DNA of 64,000 nt from Lewinellaceae bacterium (GCA_020636405.1 JACJXW010000004.1:682001-746000); one strand, 5' to 3'. Counted from the first letter of the stretch, positions 1-8,472 are shown. Notes: generated from the sequence alone by a model not told the origin. Translations and numbers: made by a program.

Positions 1-223
1 TCGATCAGGTTGATGTGGAGCCGGTATTCCTGTGGAATGTCGATCAGAGAGATCAATCCGAGAATCTCTTCCCGCCGATGAACCGGATCTTGTAAATCAG
101 ATTATCTCTTTCCTGTTTCCAATCGAAGGAGAACCGGCCACCTGCGGCTATCTTATCATAATCCTCTTCCTCAATCTCCGTGATTTCCGTCTCTGCACCG
201 GATCGCATGCTGATTGGTTTCAT
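1..223 (-). pseudogene. Partial, probably frameshifted gene (GNAT-like?)
   Basis: On the - strand an ATG at 223-221 opens a frame (MKPISMRSGAETEI...) that stops at 55-53 after 56 residues. From about position 75 to the window edge a second frame, offset by one base, reads EEILGLISLIDIPQEYRLHI, which looks like a continuous conserved protein segment. The second frame has a stop just upstream (about 107), so neither frame works alone, and a single-base shift between about 107 and 56 would join them. This suggests a frameshifted gene or a sequencing error. The style of the joined sequence recalls small acetyltransferase-like proteins, but I cannot name the family with confidence. The gene runs off the left edge and is divergent from dinB. 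Confidence 0.45.
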
Positions 224-364
224 GAGCAGCGGAGTTTGTAAATTTAATCAAATTATTTGATGAAATCAATAAATGTTTGGGCCGTTTAGGGAGCGTTTGG
301 ATGGTTTTTGAGCGCGCTGGATATGGGCCATCAAGATAGCAAAATTCCATAAAAAATAAAACTA

Positions 365-396
365 TTTGTTTCTAAAAACAAAACGTTTTACATTTG
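365..396 (+). promoter_or_regulatory. Bacteroidota-type promoter for dinB
   Basis: TTTG at 365-368 and TACATTTG at 389-396 are separated by 20 bases, matching the Bacteroidota sigma-ABfr pattern TTTG / TAnnTTTG. The stretch lies about 160 bases upstream of the dinB start, in an AT-rich part of the 242-554 gap. I see no obvious LexA palindrome next to it. Confidence 0.6.
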
Positions 397-554
397 CCGT
401 ACTACCCCTCATTTAGCCGTTCGGCGTTCGAAGTTCAAAGCCTGGGATGCAGCAAAGCGTTGGCTTCGCACAAAGAAAGGTACGCCAGCCCCTCCTGTGC
501 CCGCAGAAAAAGCAGGCGCAGTCTGGTTTTTCTGCAAAATCAACTCAAAACTAT

Positions 555-1694
555 ATGTTTGAACGAGCGATCCTGCACCTCGACCTCGACGCCTTTTTCG
601 TTTCCGTCGAACAACAGCGCAACAGCGCGCTGAAGGGCAAGCCCCTGATCATTGGCGGCACGAGCGCCCGCGGGGTAGTGGCCTGCTGCAGTTACGAGGC
701 CCGCGCCTACGGCGTGCACTCCGCCATGCCCATCAAGATGGCCCTGCGGCTTTGCCCGGACGCCATCGTGCTGCGCGGTGATATGGAAGCGTATTCCCGC
801 CAGTCAAAGATCATTACGGAGATCATCCGGGAGGAGGCGCCTCTGTTTGAGAAAGCCTCCATCGATGAGTTTTACCTGGACCTTACGGGCATGGACCGCC
901 ACTTCGGCTGCTGGTTGTGGTCGAAGGAACTGCGGCAAAAGATCATCCGGGAGGTAGGGTTGCCCTTATCGCTTGGGCTGTCGGTCAATAAACTGGTCTC
1001 CAAGGTGGGCGCCGGGGAGGCCAAACCCAACGGTACACGGTTGGTGGAGGCAGGTACAGAGAAGGCCTTTCTGGCGCCGCTCTCCGTGCGCAAGCTGCCT
1101 TCCGTAGGGCAGGCTACTTACAAAAAACTCAGCTTTATGGGGGTGCACACGGTGCAGGTGCTCAGCCAGATCCCGCCCCTGCTGCTGCAGCGCGAATTCG
1201 GAAAACCCGGCCTTGGCCTCTGGAAAAAGGCCAACGCCATCGACGACAGCCCGGTAGTGCCTTACTCCGATCGGCAGTCGCTCTCCACCGAACGCACCTT
1301 CCAGCAGGACACCATCGATGTGCAGTTCCTGCGCGATCAGCTCACCGGCATGGTGATGAAGCTGGCCTACGAGCTGCGGCAGTCGCAGCAACTCACATCC
1401 TGCATCGCTGTCAAGCTCCGCTACACGGATTTCAACACTTTCTCCAAACAGCGAAAGATCCCCTATACCGCCAGCGACCGGCTACTGATCCAACACGCGC
1501 ACGAACTGTTGGTACGGCTCTATGAACGCCGCCAGCTGGTGCGGCTGGTGGGGGTGCAGCTTAGCGGCCTGGTACAAGGCAATCCACAACTGAACCTGTT
1601 CGATGCTTCAGAAGAAGAGAACCGGCTGATGCAGGCCATGGACAGAATACGGAAGCGGTTTGGGCAGGGGGCGGTGCGGCGGGCGGGCGGGTAG
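555..1694 (+). CDS. dinB: DNA polymerase IV, Y-family translesion polymerase
   Basis: A 379-residue Y-family polymerase that copies across damaged template bases. The N-terminus carries the palm motif LHLDLDAFFVSVEQ with the first metal-binding Asp, and SIDEFYLDLTG carries the catalytic Asp-Glu pair. The fingers, thumb (helix-hairpin-helix near LPSVGQATYKKL) and little-finger regions follow, and the length is typical. Near the C-terminus QLNLF (residues 345-349) matches the sliding-clamp binding motif. An in-frame upstream start at 447 exists, but the family N-terminus fits the ATG at 555 (MFERAILHLD). The dnaE copy 1.2 kb downstream on the same strand suggests a mutagenesis cassette, although imuA and lexA are not in the window and an opposite-strand gene lies between the two. 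Confidence 0.95.
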   Translation: MFERAILHLDLDAFFVSVEQQRNSALKGKPLIIGGTSARGVVACCSYEARAYGVHSAMPIKMALRLCPDAIVLRGDMEAYSRQSKIITEIIREEAPLFEKASIDEFYLDLTGMDRHFGCWLWSKELRQKIIREVGLPLSLGLSVNKLVSKVGAGEAKPNGTRLVEAGTEKAFLAPLSVRKLPSVGQATYKKLSFMGVHTVQVLSQIPPLLLQREFGKPGLGLWKKANAIDDSPVVPYSDRQSLSTERTFQQDTIDVQFLRDQLTGMVMKLAYELRQSQQLTSCIAVKLRYTDFNTFSKQRKIPYTASDRLLIQHAHELLVRLYERRQLVRLVGVQLSGLVQGNPQLNLFDASEEENRLMQAMDRIRKRFGQGAVRRAGG

Positions 1695-1698
1695 GGGG

Positions 1699-1749
1699 AT
1701 TCGTTATTCGTGTATTCGTTATTCGTGTATTCGGGATTCGGGATTCGGG
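1699..1749. repeat. Short tandem repeat, 7/8-bp ATTCGnn units
   Basis: Seven tandem units of ATTCGTT, ATTCGTGT or ATTCGGG begin five bases after the dinB stop codon. The ATTCGGG unit is the same one that appears inside dnaE at 5446-5563. The class resembles the short tandemly repeated repetitive (STRR) heptamers described in cyanobacteria. Confidence 0.8.
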
Positions 1750-1875
1750 TGTACATCTGGAGGCTACCCGTCTAAGGTTAGACAAGTTCGCGGTTCGGAT
1801 TTCGGTGCCCACAACCGCGGCAGGCTGCTTCAGCTCACCTGCTTCCAACAGTGTCCAACGTTAGATCGGCAGCCC

Positions 1876-1997
1876 ATCTGGACAGAAATACTTTGACACA
1901 CATTGAAATAAGAAAATACATTGCCTCTCCGGGCAGGGCGGCAAGTTCCGAAGTATTGCTATGCATTTCCAGCTGTTTCTCCATTTGTGTCCAGGTA
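1876..1997. mobile_element. MITE-like element, copy A
   Basis: A 122-bp non-coding element whose left end (CTGGACAGAAATACTTTG) and right end (GTTTCTCCATTTGTGTCCAGGTA) match, in reverse orientation, the ends of a 166-bp element at 9193-9358. The two ends are inverted versions of each other around TACCTGGACA; the extreme left end is imperfect here (ATCTGG). It contains no ORF. It abuts the 3' end of the outer-membrane protein gene at 2003. No clear target duplication is visible. Confidence 0.55.
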
Positions 1998-2002
1998 CTT
2001 AT

Positions 2003-2497
2003 TTAGAACGCATAACTCAACCGGAGTCCGGCGCTGTAGTATATGGCCTCGGCCTCCTCCATGAAGAAGAGGTGCGTAGTGACCTCGCCGCCGAGCCGAA
2101 GGCGGTCCGTGATAGCGGTGCTTTTGCCGAGAGAGAGGCCGAAACTGCCGCCGTCGCGTTGCAGTTCGTTGCCCTTGGGGTAGCGGAAGCTGTGGTAGCC
2201 GAAATTCAGGCTGAGGTAGGCGCTTTGGAGGGCTTCTTTGAAATAGAATTTCAGGGACGGCATGGACGTAGCGAGGCGGTCGCCGTTGGCGTTCCAACTG
2301 AAGCTTTGCCGGTAAGCCAGCCCGAAGTGCCCGCCGGCGCGGTGTTCGAGTTCCATTTGTACGCCGAAGTAGCCGCCGTCGATCTCGCTGGCAGCGAAGC
2401 CTTCAATGGAATGGCCGAGCCCAATAGCAATATTCTGAGCAGAAACGTGGAGGAAAGGAATAAAAAAGAGCACGAGTAGTGAGAGTTGGATTTTCAT
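2003..2497 (-). CDS. Small outer-membrane beta-barrel protein
   Basis: A 164-residue protein with a clear signal peptide (MKIQLSLLVLFFIPFLHVSA, cleavage before QNIAIG) followed by alternating hydrophobic/polar strands rich in Gly, Tyr and Phe and ending in LRLSYAF. A terminal aromatic residue is the usual signature for insertion into the outer membrane by the BAM complex. The size fits an eight-stranded barrel. No enzymatic motif is visible. It sits on the - strand between dinB and dnaE and has no operon partner; its function is unknown. Confidence 0.7.
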   Translation of the reverse strand: MKIQLSLLVLFFIPFLHVSAQNIAIGLGHSIEGFAASEIDGGYFGVQMELEHRAGGHFGLAYRQSFSWNANGDRLATSMPSLKFYFKEALQSAYLSLNFGYHSFRYPKGNELQRDGGSFGLSLGKSTAITDRLRLGGEVTTHLFFMEEAEAIYYSAGLRLSYAF

Positions 2498-2844
2498 AAC
2501 GAGTCCGGATTGTTTTGTTGGTTTTTAGTAGCGGATCATACAGAGTTGGATGGCTTTTTGAGGCGGGGGGGCCTTACGGAGGCTGTTGTGAAGCAGGCTG
2601 CGAATAAATGGGCAAAGGTGCATTGGTAGAAAAAGGGAAATACATGGGTTTTAGCTTGTGTGTTCCTTACAAACATAACCCATCTCCAGGCTGTTCGCAA
2701 CTGCTTTAATAAATGTATAACAGGATGGAGCCATTTTTAAAACCATTTAACAGTTGGAGCCCCCTCCGCTGTTAAAAGTAGTAACACTATGAGGCCTGGT
2801 AAGCAGGTGGGCAAAATTAATTTGAGTATAAAAAAGAGCTCAAA

Positions 2845-2913
2845 TTTAAGCGGCAATGGAAAATTGCCGCTTAAAGAGGGCCTTCAAGCGCTAATTTTCC
2901 ATTAGCGCTTGAA
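2845..2913 (+). promoter_or_regulatory. Tandem hairpins with complementary loops upstream of dnaE
   Basis: Two perfect hairpins lie 31 bases before the dnaE start. The first has a 12-bp stem (2845-2856 with 2864-2875) and loop TGGAAAA; the second has a 13-bp stem (2883-2895 with 2901-2913) and loop TTTCC. The apex of the first (AATGGAAAATT, 2855-2865) is the reverse complement of the apex of the second (AATTTTCCATT, 2893-2903), so a loop-loop contact or an alternative fold is possible. Neither is followed by a T-run, so these are not ordinary terminators. In the rest of the 2498-2943 gap I see nothing else distinct. Confidence 0.6.
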
Positions 2914-2943
2914 TTATTACTTACACTGATACACTTCCCTCTC

Positions 2944-5900
2944 ATGTTCCTCAACTGCCACACCTACTACAGCCTGCGATACGGGACGCTCTCGCCGGAA
3001 GAGCTGGTGGGGCGGGCCAAGCGCTGGGGCATTACCACGCTGGCGTTGACGGACATCAACAATACCAGCTGCACCTTTGAGTTCGTGCGCCTGTGCGAGC
3101 GAGAGGGCATCCGGCCGGTAGCGGGCATAGATTTCCGGCGCGACGGCCAACGCCTGTACATTGGCCTGGCCCGGAATGCCGAAGGTTTTTACGAGCTGAA
3201 CAAATTGCTGACAGACTGCTCACTGGACGGGCGCCCCCTGCCCGATCAACCGCCCCCTCTGGCCAATGCATGGATCATCTATCCGCGCCTCTTTAAACCC
3301 ATCACAGACTTTCGGGAAAATGAGCTCCTGGGCATCCGCCCGGAGCATGTGGCGCGGCTGTTTTCACATCAGCTGCTGAAGTATCAGCACAAGCTGGTGG
3401 TGCTGAGCCCTGTTACCTTTGCCGATGACGAAGGCTACCAGCTTCACCGTTTGCTGCAGGCCATCGATCAGAATACACTCCTCACCAAACTGGACCCCAA
3501 AGTGATGGCCAAGGCCACCGAGCGGCTGATCCCGCCGGCAGCCCTGTGTACGTATTACCAGAGCTACCCCCGGATCCTGCGCAATACCGAGCGCATCCTG
3601 GCCAGCTGCAGCATACCGTTCGAAAGCGGACTGCACAACAACCGCCAAACCTTTACCGGCAGCAAAGAGGGCGATTTCAGGCTGCTGGAAAAGCTGGCGC
3701 TCAATGGTTGTGAACGCCGCTACGGCGCCTACGACAAAAAGGCGCTGGAGCGCACCCGGCGGGAGCTAAAAGTGATCCGCGAGCAGGATTTCTGCTCCTA
3801 CTTCCTCATCACCTGGGATATCGTGCGCTACGCCCACGCCGCCGGCTATCACCATGTAGGGCGCGGCAGCGGCGCCAACTCCATCGTGGCCTACTGCCTG
3901 CACATCACCGATGTAGACCCGCTGGAACTGGGCCTCTACTTCGAGCGTTTCATCAACCCCTATCGCAGTTCTCCTCCCGATTTCGACATCGACTTTTCCT
4001 GGGACGAGCGTGACGACGTGACCGATTACATTTTCAAGCGTTACGGCCGCGAGCACACTGGCCTGCTGGCCACCTATTCCACTTTCCAGGGGCGCGCCGT
4101 CGTGCGGGAGCTGGGCAAGGTATATGGCCTGCCCAAGTTCGAGATCGACAAGATCATTGCCGATCCCTTCCATCCGGAGGAGCACCACGAGCTGGCCAAA
4201 ACCATCCTCTACTATGGCCGCCGGCTGGAGGGCTTCCCCAACTACCTGTCCATCCATGCCGGAGGCGTTGTCATTTCCGAAAAGCCGATCCATTACTTTA
4301 CGGCTCTGCAGATGATGCCCAAGGGATTCCCCATCACCCACTTCGATATGTACCACGCCGAGGAGCTGGGCTTCCACAAGTTCGATGTGCTGAGCCAGCG
4401 CGGGCTGGGCCACATCAAGGATGCCGTGGATCTGGTAAAGCAGAACCAGGGGCGGGCAGTGGACGTGCACGATGTCGAAAACATCAAGCAGGACCCGCAG
4501 GTAAAGGCCCAGCTGCGATCCGGCAATTGTATGGGCTGTTTCTACATCGAGTCGCCCGCCATGCGGGGCCTGCTCAAAAAACTCCACTGCGACAACTACC
4601 TGCATCTGGTGGCGGCCAGTTCCATCATCCGGCCCGGGGTGGCACAGTCGGGTATGATGCGGGAGTACATCCGGCGATTCCACTATCCACACAGCTTCCG
4701 CTATCTGCACCCCGTTTTCGAAGAACAGCTCGGCGAGACCTTCGGGGTGATGGTCTACCAGGAGGACGTGATGAAGATCGTCCACCACTTCGCCGGGCTG
4801 GGGCTGGACGAGAGCGACGTGCTGCGCCGCATCATGTCAGGCAAGAAGTACAAGGACGATACCTTCGAGCGCCTCCGCCAGAAGTACTTTGACAACTGCC
4901 GTGCCCGTGGCCATTCTGAAGAACTGGCCCGGGAGGTGTGGCGACAGGTCGAAAGCTTTTCCGGTTATTCCTTCTGCAAGGCCCACTCCGCCAGCTTTGC
5001 CGTGGAGAGCTTTCAGAGCCTCTACCTCAAAGCCTATTTCCCCCTGGAGTTCATGGTGGCGGTGATCAACAACTTCGGCGGCTTTTACCATCCGGAATAC
5101 TACTTTCACGAAGCGCGTATGAACGGCGGCGCCATTCACGCCCCCTGCGTGAACCACAGCCAGTATCTCACCACGCTGAAAGGCAAGGACATCTACATCG
5201 GCTTCGTACACCTGCATGGCATGGAACGGCAGGCGGCGCACCGCATCGTGGCCGAGCGTGCCCGGGGCGGCCCCTTCCGCAACCTGGAGGACTTCATCAA
5301 CCGCCTGCCCATCACACCCGAGCAACTGGAGATCCTCATCCGCATCGGCGCCTTTCGTTTCACCGGCCGGAGTAAGTATGAATTGATGTGGGACAAAGTA
5401 GCGCTGATGAACCCGAAAGAGAAGTGGGGCGGGACGTTGTCGTTGTTCGGGACTCGGGATTCGGGACTCGGGATTCGGAGCGGCGATCAGGGTGTTGCTG
5501 ACGGAGACGGCACAGAATTCCCACCCTCCGCTTCCCGAATCCACGAATCCCGAATCCCGAACTTCCAAGAGCTTTCCCTCGATCAATCCTTTGACGAGAT
5601 CGAACTGCTCGGTTTCCCCCTCTGCTCCCCCTTCGAGCTACTGGAGAACCGGCATTGTGCCGATTGCATCACCCTCTCCGCCCGCCTGGGCGACTTTGTG
5701 GGGCGCGTCGTAAAGGTGTTGGGTTACTATGTCTGCAAGAAGGATGTGCGCACCAGCAAGGGCCAGTTGATGGCCTTCGGCTGCTGGCTTGGGCAGGACG
5801 GCCACTTCTTCGATACGACGCACTTCCCGGAGTTCCTAAAGGCGTTTCCTTTTCGAGGTAAGGGCATTTATAAGATCGAGGGGAAGGTGGTGGAAGAGTT

Positions 5901-5976
5901 CGGTTTTCCGAGTATGGAGGTGCTCAGGATGGAGCGGCTGGCGTATAGGCGCGATGAGCGGTATGGGACAGGATGA
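2944..5976 (+). CDS. dnaE: DNA polymerase III alpha subunit, short DnaE-type (error-prone class)
   Basis: A 1010-residue C-family polymerase. The N-terminal PHP domain (about 1-230) has lost usual metal ligands (NCHTYYSLRYG and LTDINN instead of HxH and DHG forms), so proofreading by it is unlikely. The palm motif PPDFDIDFSWDE carries the catalytic Asp residues 346, 348 and 350; GRGSGANSIVAYCL, helix-hairpin-helix and OB-fold regions (about 890-990) follow. It is shorter than replicative DnaE (about 1160) and lacks the tau-binding tail, like DnaE2/ImuC enzymes. Together with dinB this suggests a translesion role. Residues about 835-873 are a repeat-derived insertion. The stop codon lies inside another interspersed repeat. 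Two strong hairpins precede the start. Confidence 0.88.
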   Translation: MFLNCHTYYSLRYGTLSPEELVGRAKRWGITTLALTDINNTSCTFEFVRLCEREGIRPVAGIDFRRDGQRLYIGLARNAEGFYELNKLLTDCSLDGRPLPDQPPPLANAWIIYPRLFKPITDFRENELLGIRPEHVARLFSHQLLKYQHKLVVLSPVTFADDEGYQLHRLLQAIDQNTLLTKLDPKVMAKATERLIPPAALCTYYQSYPRILRNTERILASCSIPFESGLHNNRQTFTGSKEGDFRLLEKLALNGCERRYGAYDKKALERTRRELKVIREQDFCSYFLITWDIVRYAHAAGYHHVGRGSGANSIVAYCLHITDVDPLELGLYFERFINPYRSSPPDFDIDFSWDERDDVTDYIFKRYGREHTGLLATYSTFQGRAVVRELGKVYGLPKFEIDKIIADPFHPEEHHELAKTILYYGRRLEGFPNYLSIHAGGVVISEKPIHYFTALQMMPKGFPITHFDMYHAEELGFHKFDVLSQRGLGHIKDAVDLVKQNQGRAVDVHDVENIKQDPQVKAQLRSGNCMGCFYIESPAMRGLLKKLHCDNYLHLVAASSIIRPGVAQSGMMREYIRRFHYPHSFRYLHPVFEEQLGETFGVMVYQEDVMKIVHHFAGLGLDESDVLRRIMSGKKYKDDTFERLRQKYFDNCRARGHSEELAREVWRQVESFSGYSFCKAHSASFAVESFQSLYLKAYFPLEFMVAVINNFGGFYHPEYYFHEARMNGGAIHAPCVNHSQYLTTLKGKDIYIGFVHLHGMERQAAHRIVAERARGGPFRNLEDFINRLPITPEQLEILIRIGAFRFTGRSKYELMWDKVALMNPKEKWGGTLSLFGTRDSGLGIRSGDQGVADGDGTEFPPSASRIHESRIPNFQELSLDQSFDEIELLGFPLCSPFELLENRHCADCITLSARLGDFVGRVVKVLGYYVCKKDVRTSKGQLMAFGCWLGQDGHFFDTTHFPEFLKAFPFRGKGIYKIEGKVVEEFGFPSMEVLRMERLAYRRDERYGTG
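5446..5563. repeat. ATTCGGG-type repeat inserted in frame inside dnaE
   Basis: The left arm (5446-5478) is tandem TCGGGAY units and the right arm (5533-5563) is the same unit in inverted orientation, enclosing about 55 bases. It is translated as a low-complexity Gly/Ser/Arg/Asp-rich stretch (from GTRDSGLGIRSGDQG to HESRIPNFQ) between the helix-hairpin-helix and OB-fold regions, where the family has only a linker. The reading frame is kept. Confidence 0.75.
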
Positions 5977-6055
5977 GGAGATTTACATGATTAACAGGAT
6001 AGCCCGCGAGAGAACTTACTCCTCGAAACTATCCTGTAAATCCTGTCATCCTGTA
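5968..6055. repeat. Interspersed ATCCTGTnA repeat, inverted arms
   Basis: The left arm (5968-6000, ACAGGATGAGGAGATTTACA...) and right arm (6030-6055, ATCCTGTAAATCCTGTCATC...) are inverted copies of the nine-base unit ATCCTGTAA. The left arm supplies the stop codon of dnaE. A related fragment occurs inside the array near 54187-54219. This type of repeat is widely scattered in bacterial genomes. Confidence 0.65.
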
Positions 6056-6088
6056 CCCGGAAAGTATTTTATTTGAAAAAAACACCAA

Positions 6089-7777
6089 GTGGCCAACCCG
6101 CACAAAGGCATTAATCTGAGCGACGAAGCCGGGAGCGCTCCCAGCGGCAAGAACCATCTGCTGGTGATCGCCATCGACACATACGCCCACTGCCCGAAGC
6201 TCAACAACTGCGTGAAAGATGCGCAGGATTTTGCGGCGGTGATGCTGGATAAATACCGCTTTGAAGCCGAAAACGTCACTACCCTCTACAATGCGAAGGC
6301 CACCCGGGCCAACATTCTCGACGGGCTGAAAGCACTGAAAAAGCGCGTCGGCCTGGAAGACAATCTCATCCTCTACTTCTCCGGACACGGCGAGGTGGAA
6401 GACAGCATTGGCTACTGGGTCCCGGTGGAGGCACGGCCGGCCAATGAGTGGGAGTTCGTCTCTACCTCTGAGATCAAAGCCCGCCTGGACGCCATCAACA
6501 GCTTTCACACCTTCGTCATCGTGGATGCCTGCTTTTCCGGCTCCCTCTTCGCCACCTACAAGTCGGTGCGGCCGGGCTATGAGTACAAGCGCTCCCGTTG
6601 GGGCCTGGCCGCCAGCCATACCCGCGAGCGCGCGCTGGACGGCCAGCCGGGAGAGAACAGCCCTTTCGCGGAGAAGCTGCTGAAACTGCTGAATGATAAT
6701 GCGGAGGACATCGGCGTGCAAAAGCTGGCCACCGAGGTGATCGAAGCGGTTCAGGCCGCCACCCGAGGCAGGCAGGTACCGGTTTTTAAGCCATTGGATG
6801 TGAAGGGGGACGATTCGGGGCAGTATGTTTTTCATCTCAGGCAGAAGGCTCCCGCCTGGCAGTCTGCCTGGGCGGCCATTGAGGTGCTGCCGGAAAACGA
6901 TATCGCCGGCCTGAACGCCAAGATCCTGCGGCTGGATGCATACGCCCAGCAATTTCCCGCCGCTGAAAATATAGCTCAGGCGCTGAAGCTGGGGGAAAAG
7001 CTTGAGCAAAAGCGCGAATTCTTTCAAGCCCGCAACTCCCTCTTCCTCCTTCGCCAATTTGCGCACAAGAAGACGCCCTTCCGGCAGCAAGCGCTGGAGC
7101 GCATCGAGGAGCTGAAGAAAAGCTACACCACACCGGTGGAGCCGGAGCCCATCGTTCCACCACAGGAAAAAGAACACCCCAAGCCTCCTCAACCTGAGCC
7201 TGAACCTCAACCTCAACCTGCCTCCTTCACCGACCCCCGCGACGGCAAAACCTACCGCACCGTTGAGATCAACGGCATGCGCTGGATAGCCGAAAACCTG
7301 AACTATGATGTGGGAGAGGGCTGCTGGTTCTATGATAATGACCCGAAGAACGGCGAAAAATACGGCCGCCTCTATACCTGGGAAGCGGCGCAGAAGGCCT
7401 GCCCCTCCGGCTGGCGCCTGCCGACGGATGAGGAGTGGAAGGCGCTGGTCAGTTGTTTCGGAGGATACGTTGATGGAGGAAATGTCTTTTCTACGCTTAA
7501 AGGTGTATTTATTGATAGGAAACCTAAGGAAAGTAGCTATAAAGCGTTAATAGTTGATGGAAATAGTGGCTTCGATGCGCTCCTTGGCGGTTACCGGGGT
7601 CCCGATGGCGGTTACGACGGCCTTGGGCGGAACGGGTACTACTGGAGCGGGACGGAGGAGGACACGCAGTACGCGTGGCTCTACTACTTCAGCAGCTTCC
7701 CCGGCAAGCTGTACCGCTACGCCAGCGATAAGTCGTACGGTCGCAGTTGCCGGTGTATCCAGGAATTGGCTATTTGA
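6089..7777 (+). CDS. Caspase-like peptidase (C14) fused to a FISUMP domain
   Basis: A 562-residue protein starting at GTG 6089. Residues about 20-260 form a caspase/metacaspase-like domain with the catalytic His100 in LYFSGHGE and Cys148 in IVDACFSGS. A helical segment (about 270-345) and a Pro/Glu-rich linker (about 350-378) follow. Residues about 380-560 match the Fibrobacter succinogenes major paralogous domain, with GKTYRTVEINGMRWIAENL, CPSGWRLPTDEEWKAL, GGYRG, YYWSGTEED and a terminal RSCRCIQ. This fold is related to C-type-lectin/formylglycine-enzyme domains, often used for ligand recognition. There is no signal peptide, so a cytoplasmic role is likely. Bases 7476-7566 are more AT-rich than the flanks. 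It stands alone in its orientation. Confidence 0.85.
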   Translation: MANPHKGINLSDEAGSAPSGKNHLLVIAIDTYAHCPKLNNCVKDAQDFAAVMLDKYRFEAENVTTLYNAKATRANILDGLKALKKRVGLEDNLILYFSGHGEVEDSIGYWVPVEARPANEWEFVSTSEIKARLDAINSFHTFVIVDACFSGSLFATYKSVRPGYEYKRSRWGLAASHTRERALDGQPGENSPFAEKLLKLLNDNAEDIGVQKLATEVIEAVQAATRGRQVPVFKPLDVKGDDSGQYVFHLRQKAPAWQSAWAAIEVLPENDIAGLNAKILRLDAYAQQFPAAENIAQALKLGEKLEQKREFFQARNSLFLLRQFAHKKTPFRQQALERIEELKKSYTTPVEPEPIVPPQEKEHPKPPQPEPEPQPQPASFTDPRDGKTYRTVEINGMRWIAENLNYDVGEGCWFYDNDPKNGEKYGRLYTWEAAQKACPSGWRLPTDEEWKALVSCFGGYVDGGNVFSTLKGVFIDRKPKESSYKALIVDGNSGFDALLGGYRGPDGGYDGLGRNGYYWSGTEEDTQYAWLYYFSSFPGKLYRYASDKSYGRSCRCIQELAI

Positions 7778-7855
7778 CAATTTGACTATTTATCGCGTAA
7801 CTACCTCTCGGGTTGGAGTTTTTAAAAAGAAAGCCAAGTTGCTTTTGCCCAGCCA

Positions 7856-8173
7856 CTATTCCTCAACCACCTTTTCAAAATCTCTCGGGTCTCTTTTTCC
7901 ATGAATAACAGCCAGAATATTTACCGAGTTCTCGTTCACCTCGTAGATAATGACGTGATTTCTATACTTGCAGCATCTGAATCCTGCCTGTTTCAATTTG
8001 GGGTTCCTGCAGAGCGCGCAGGACTCCGGGTGCTTTTTAAGCCTTTCAGTATATTCAACCAAGCCATCTACATACTTTACTGCTGACTTTTCACTGTATT
8101 CAGAGAGATATTCATAGAGTTCAGCCAGCATCTCCATTGCCGTGAACGTCCAGTTGACTACTTTTTCTTCCAA
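7856..8173 (-). CDS. RelE/ParE-family toxin
   Basis: A 105-residue basic protein with the RelE/ParE fold pattern: N-terminal helices (WTFTAMEMLAELYEYL), a run containing PESCALCRNPKLKQAGFRCCKYRNHVIIYEV, and the strand NSVNILAVIHGKRDPRDF with the usual C-terminal HGKRD-type motif. Such toxins inhibit translation as ribosome-dependent RNases (RelE) or poison gyrase (ParE); which one applies cannot be told from sequence alone. Its start overlaps the last 16 bases of the upstream antitoxin gene, typical of a translationally coupled toxin-antitoxin pair. Confidence 0.85.
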   Translation of the reverse strand: MEEKVVNWTFTAMEMLAELYEYLSEYSEKSAVKYVDGLVEYTERLKKHPESCALCRNPKLKQAGFRCCKYRNHVIIYEVNENSVNILAVIHGKRDPRDFEKVVEE

Positions 8174-8403
8174 GCCTCTACTTGTTTTTTCACTTCTTCA
8201 ACCGGTATCACCCGCCCTTCTTCCGCATCTTTTCGGGAATGTTCCAGGAGAGACATCAATTTCTCCGTTGACATTTCCTCTCCCTCCACGACCCAATCGC
8301 CTATGGACTCAAAGGAGTTGATCACGCCCAGGTTTTTCAGCGTATGAATGATCTGGAGAAAGTCAACCAGATTTTTATCATTTACATCAATATAATAGGT
8401 CAT
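8158..8403 (-). CDS. Antitoxin of the RelE/ParE pair
   Basis: An 81-residue acidic protein encoded directly upstream of the toxin and overlapping it. The C-terminal half (SRKDAEEGRVIPVEEVKKQV) is a charged helix of the type that wraps its toxin, and ends in a lysine run. The N-terminal half (MTYYIDVNDKNLVDFLQII) should carry dimerisation and DNA binding, although I cannot assign it to ParD, Phd or another antitoxin class. The pair is expected to repress its own promoter, somewhere in 8404-8472, where I cannot see a clear operator. Confidence 0.75.
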   Translation of the reverse strand: MTYYIDVNDKNLVDFLQIIHTLKNLGVINSFESIGDWVVEGEEMSTEKLMSLLEHSRKDAEEGRVIPVEEVKKQVEAWKKK

Positions 8404-8472
8404 TCTGCTACTGGATATTAATCAGACAATTTATAGTCGTAAGATAAGAACAATTATGGCTTAAAAAAAGGT

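Noticed and set aside
6029..7216. 395-residue frame on the - strand
   Set aside because: Antisense to the caspase domain; no recognisable motif.
6089..7777. Complete diversity-generating retroelement
   Set aside because: The target-like domain is present, but no reverse transcriptase, template repeat or accessory protein is in the window, so only a hypothesis is given.
7856..8403. Larger defence island around the toxin-antitoxin pair
   Set aside because: The neighbours (caspase fusion, DUF2459) have no established defence partner here, and the pair is explained as an ordinary toxin-antitoxin unit.
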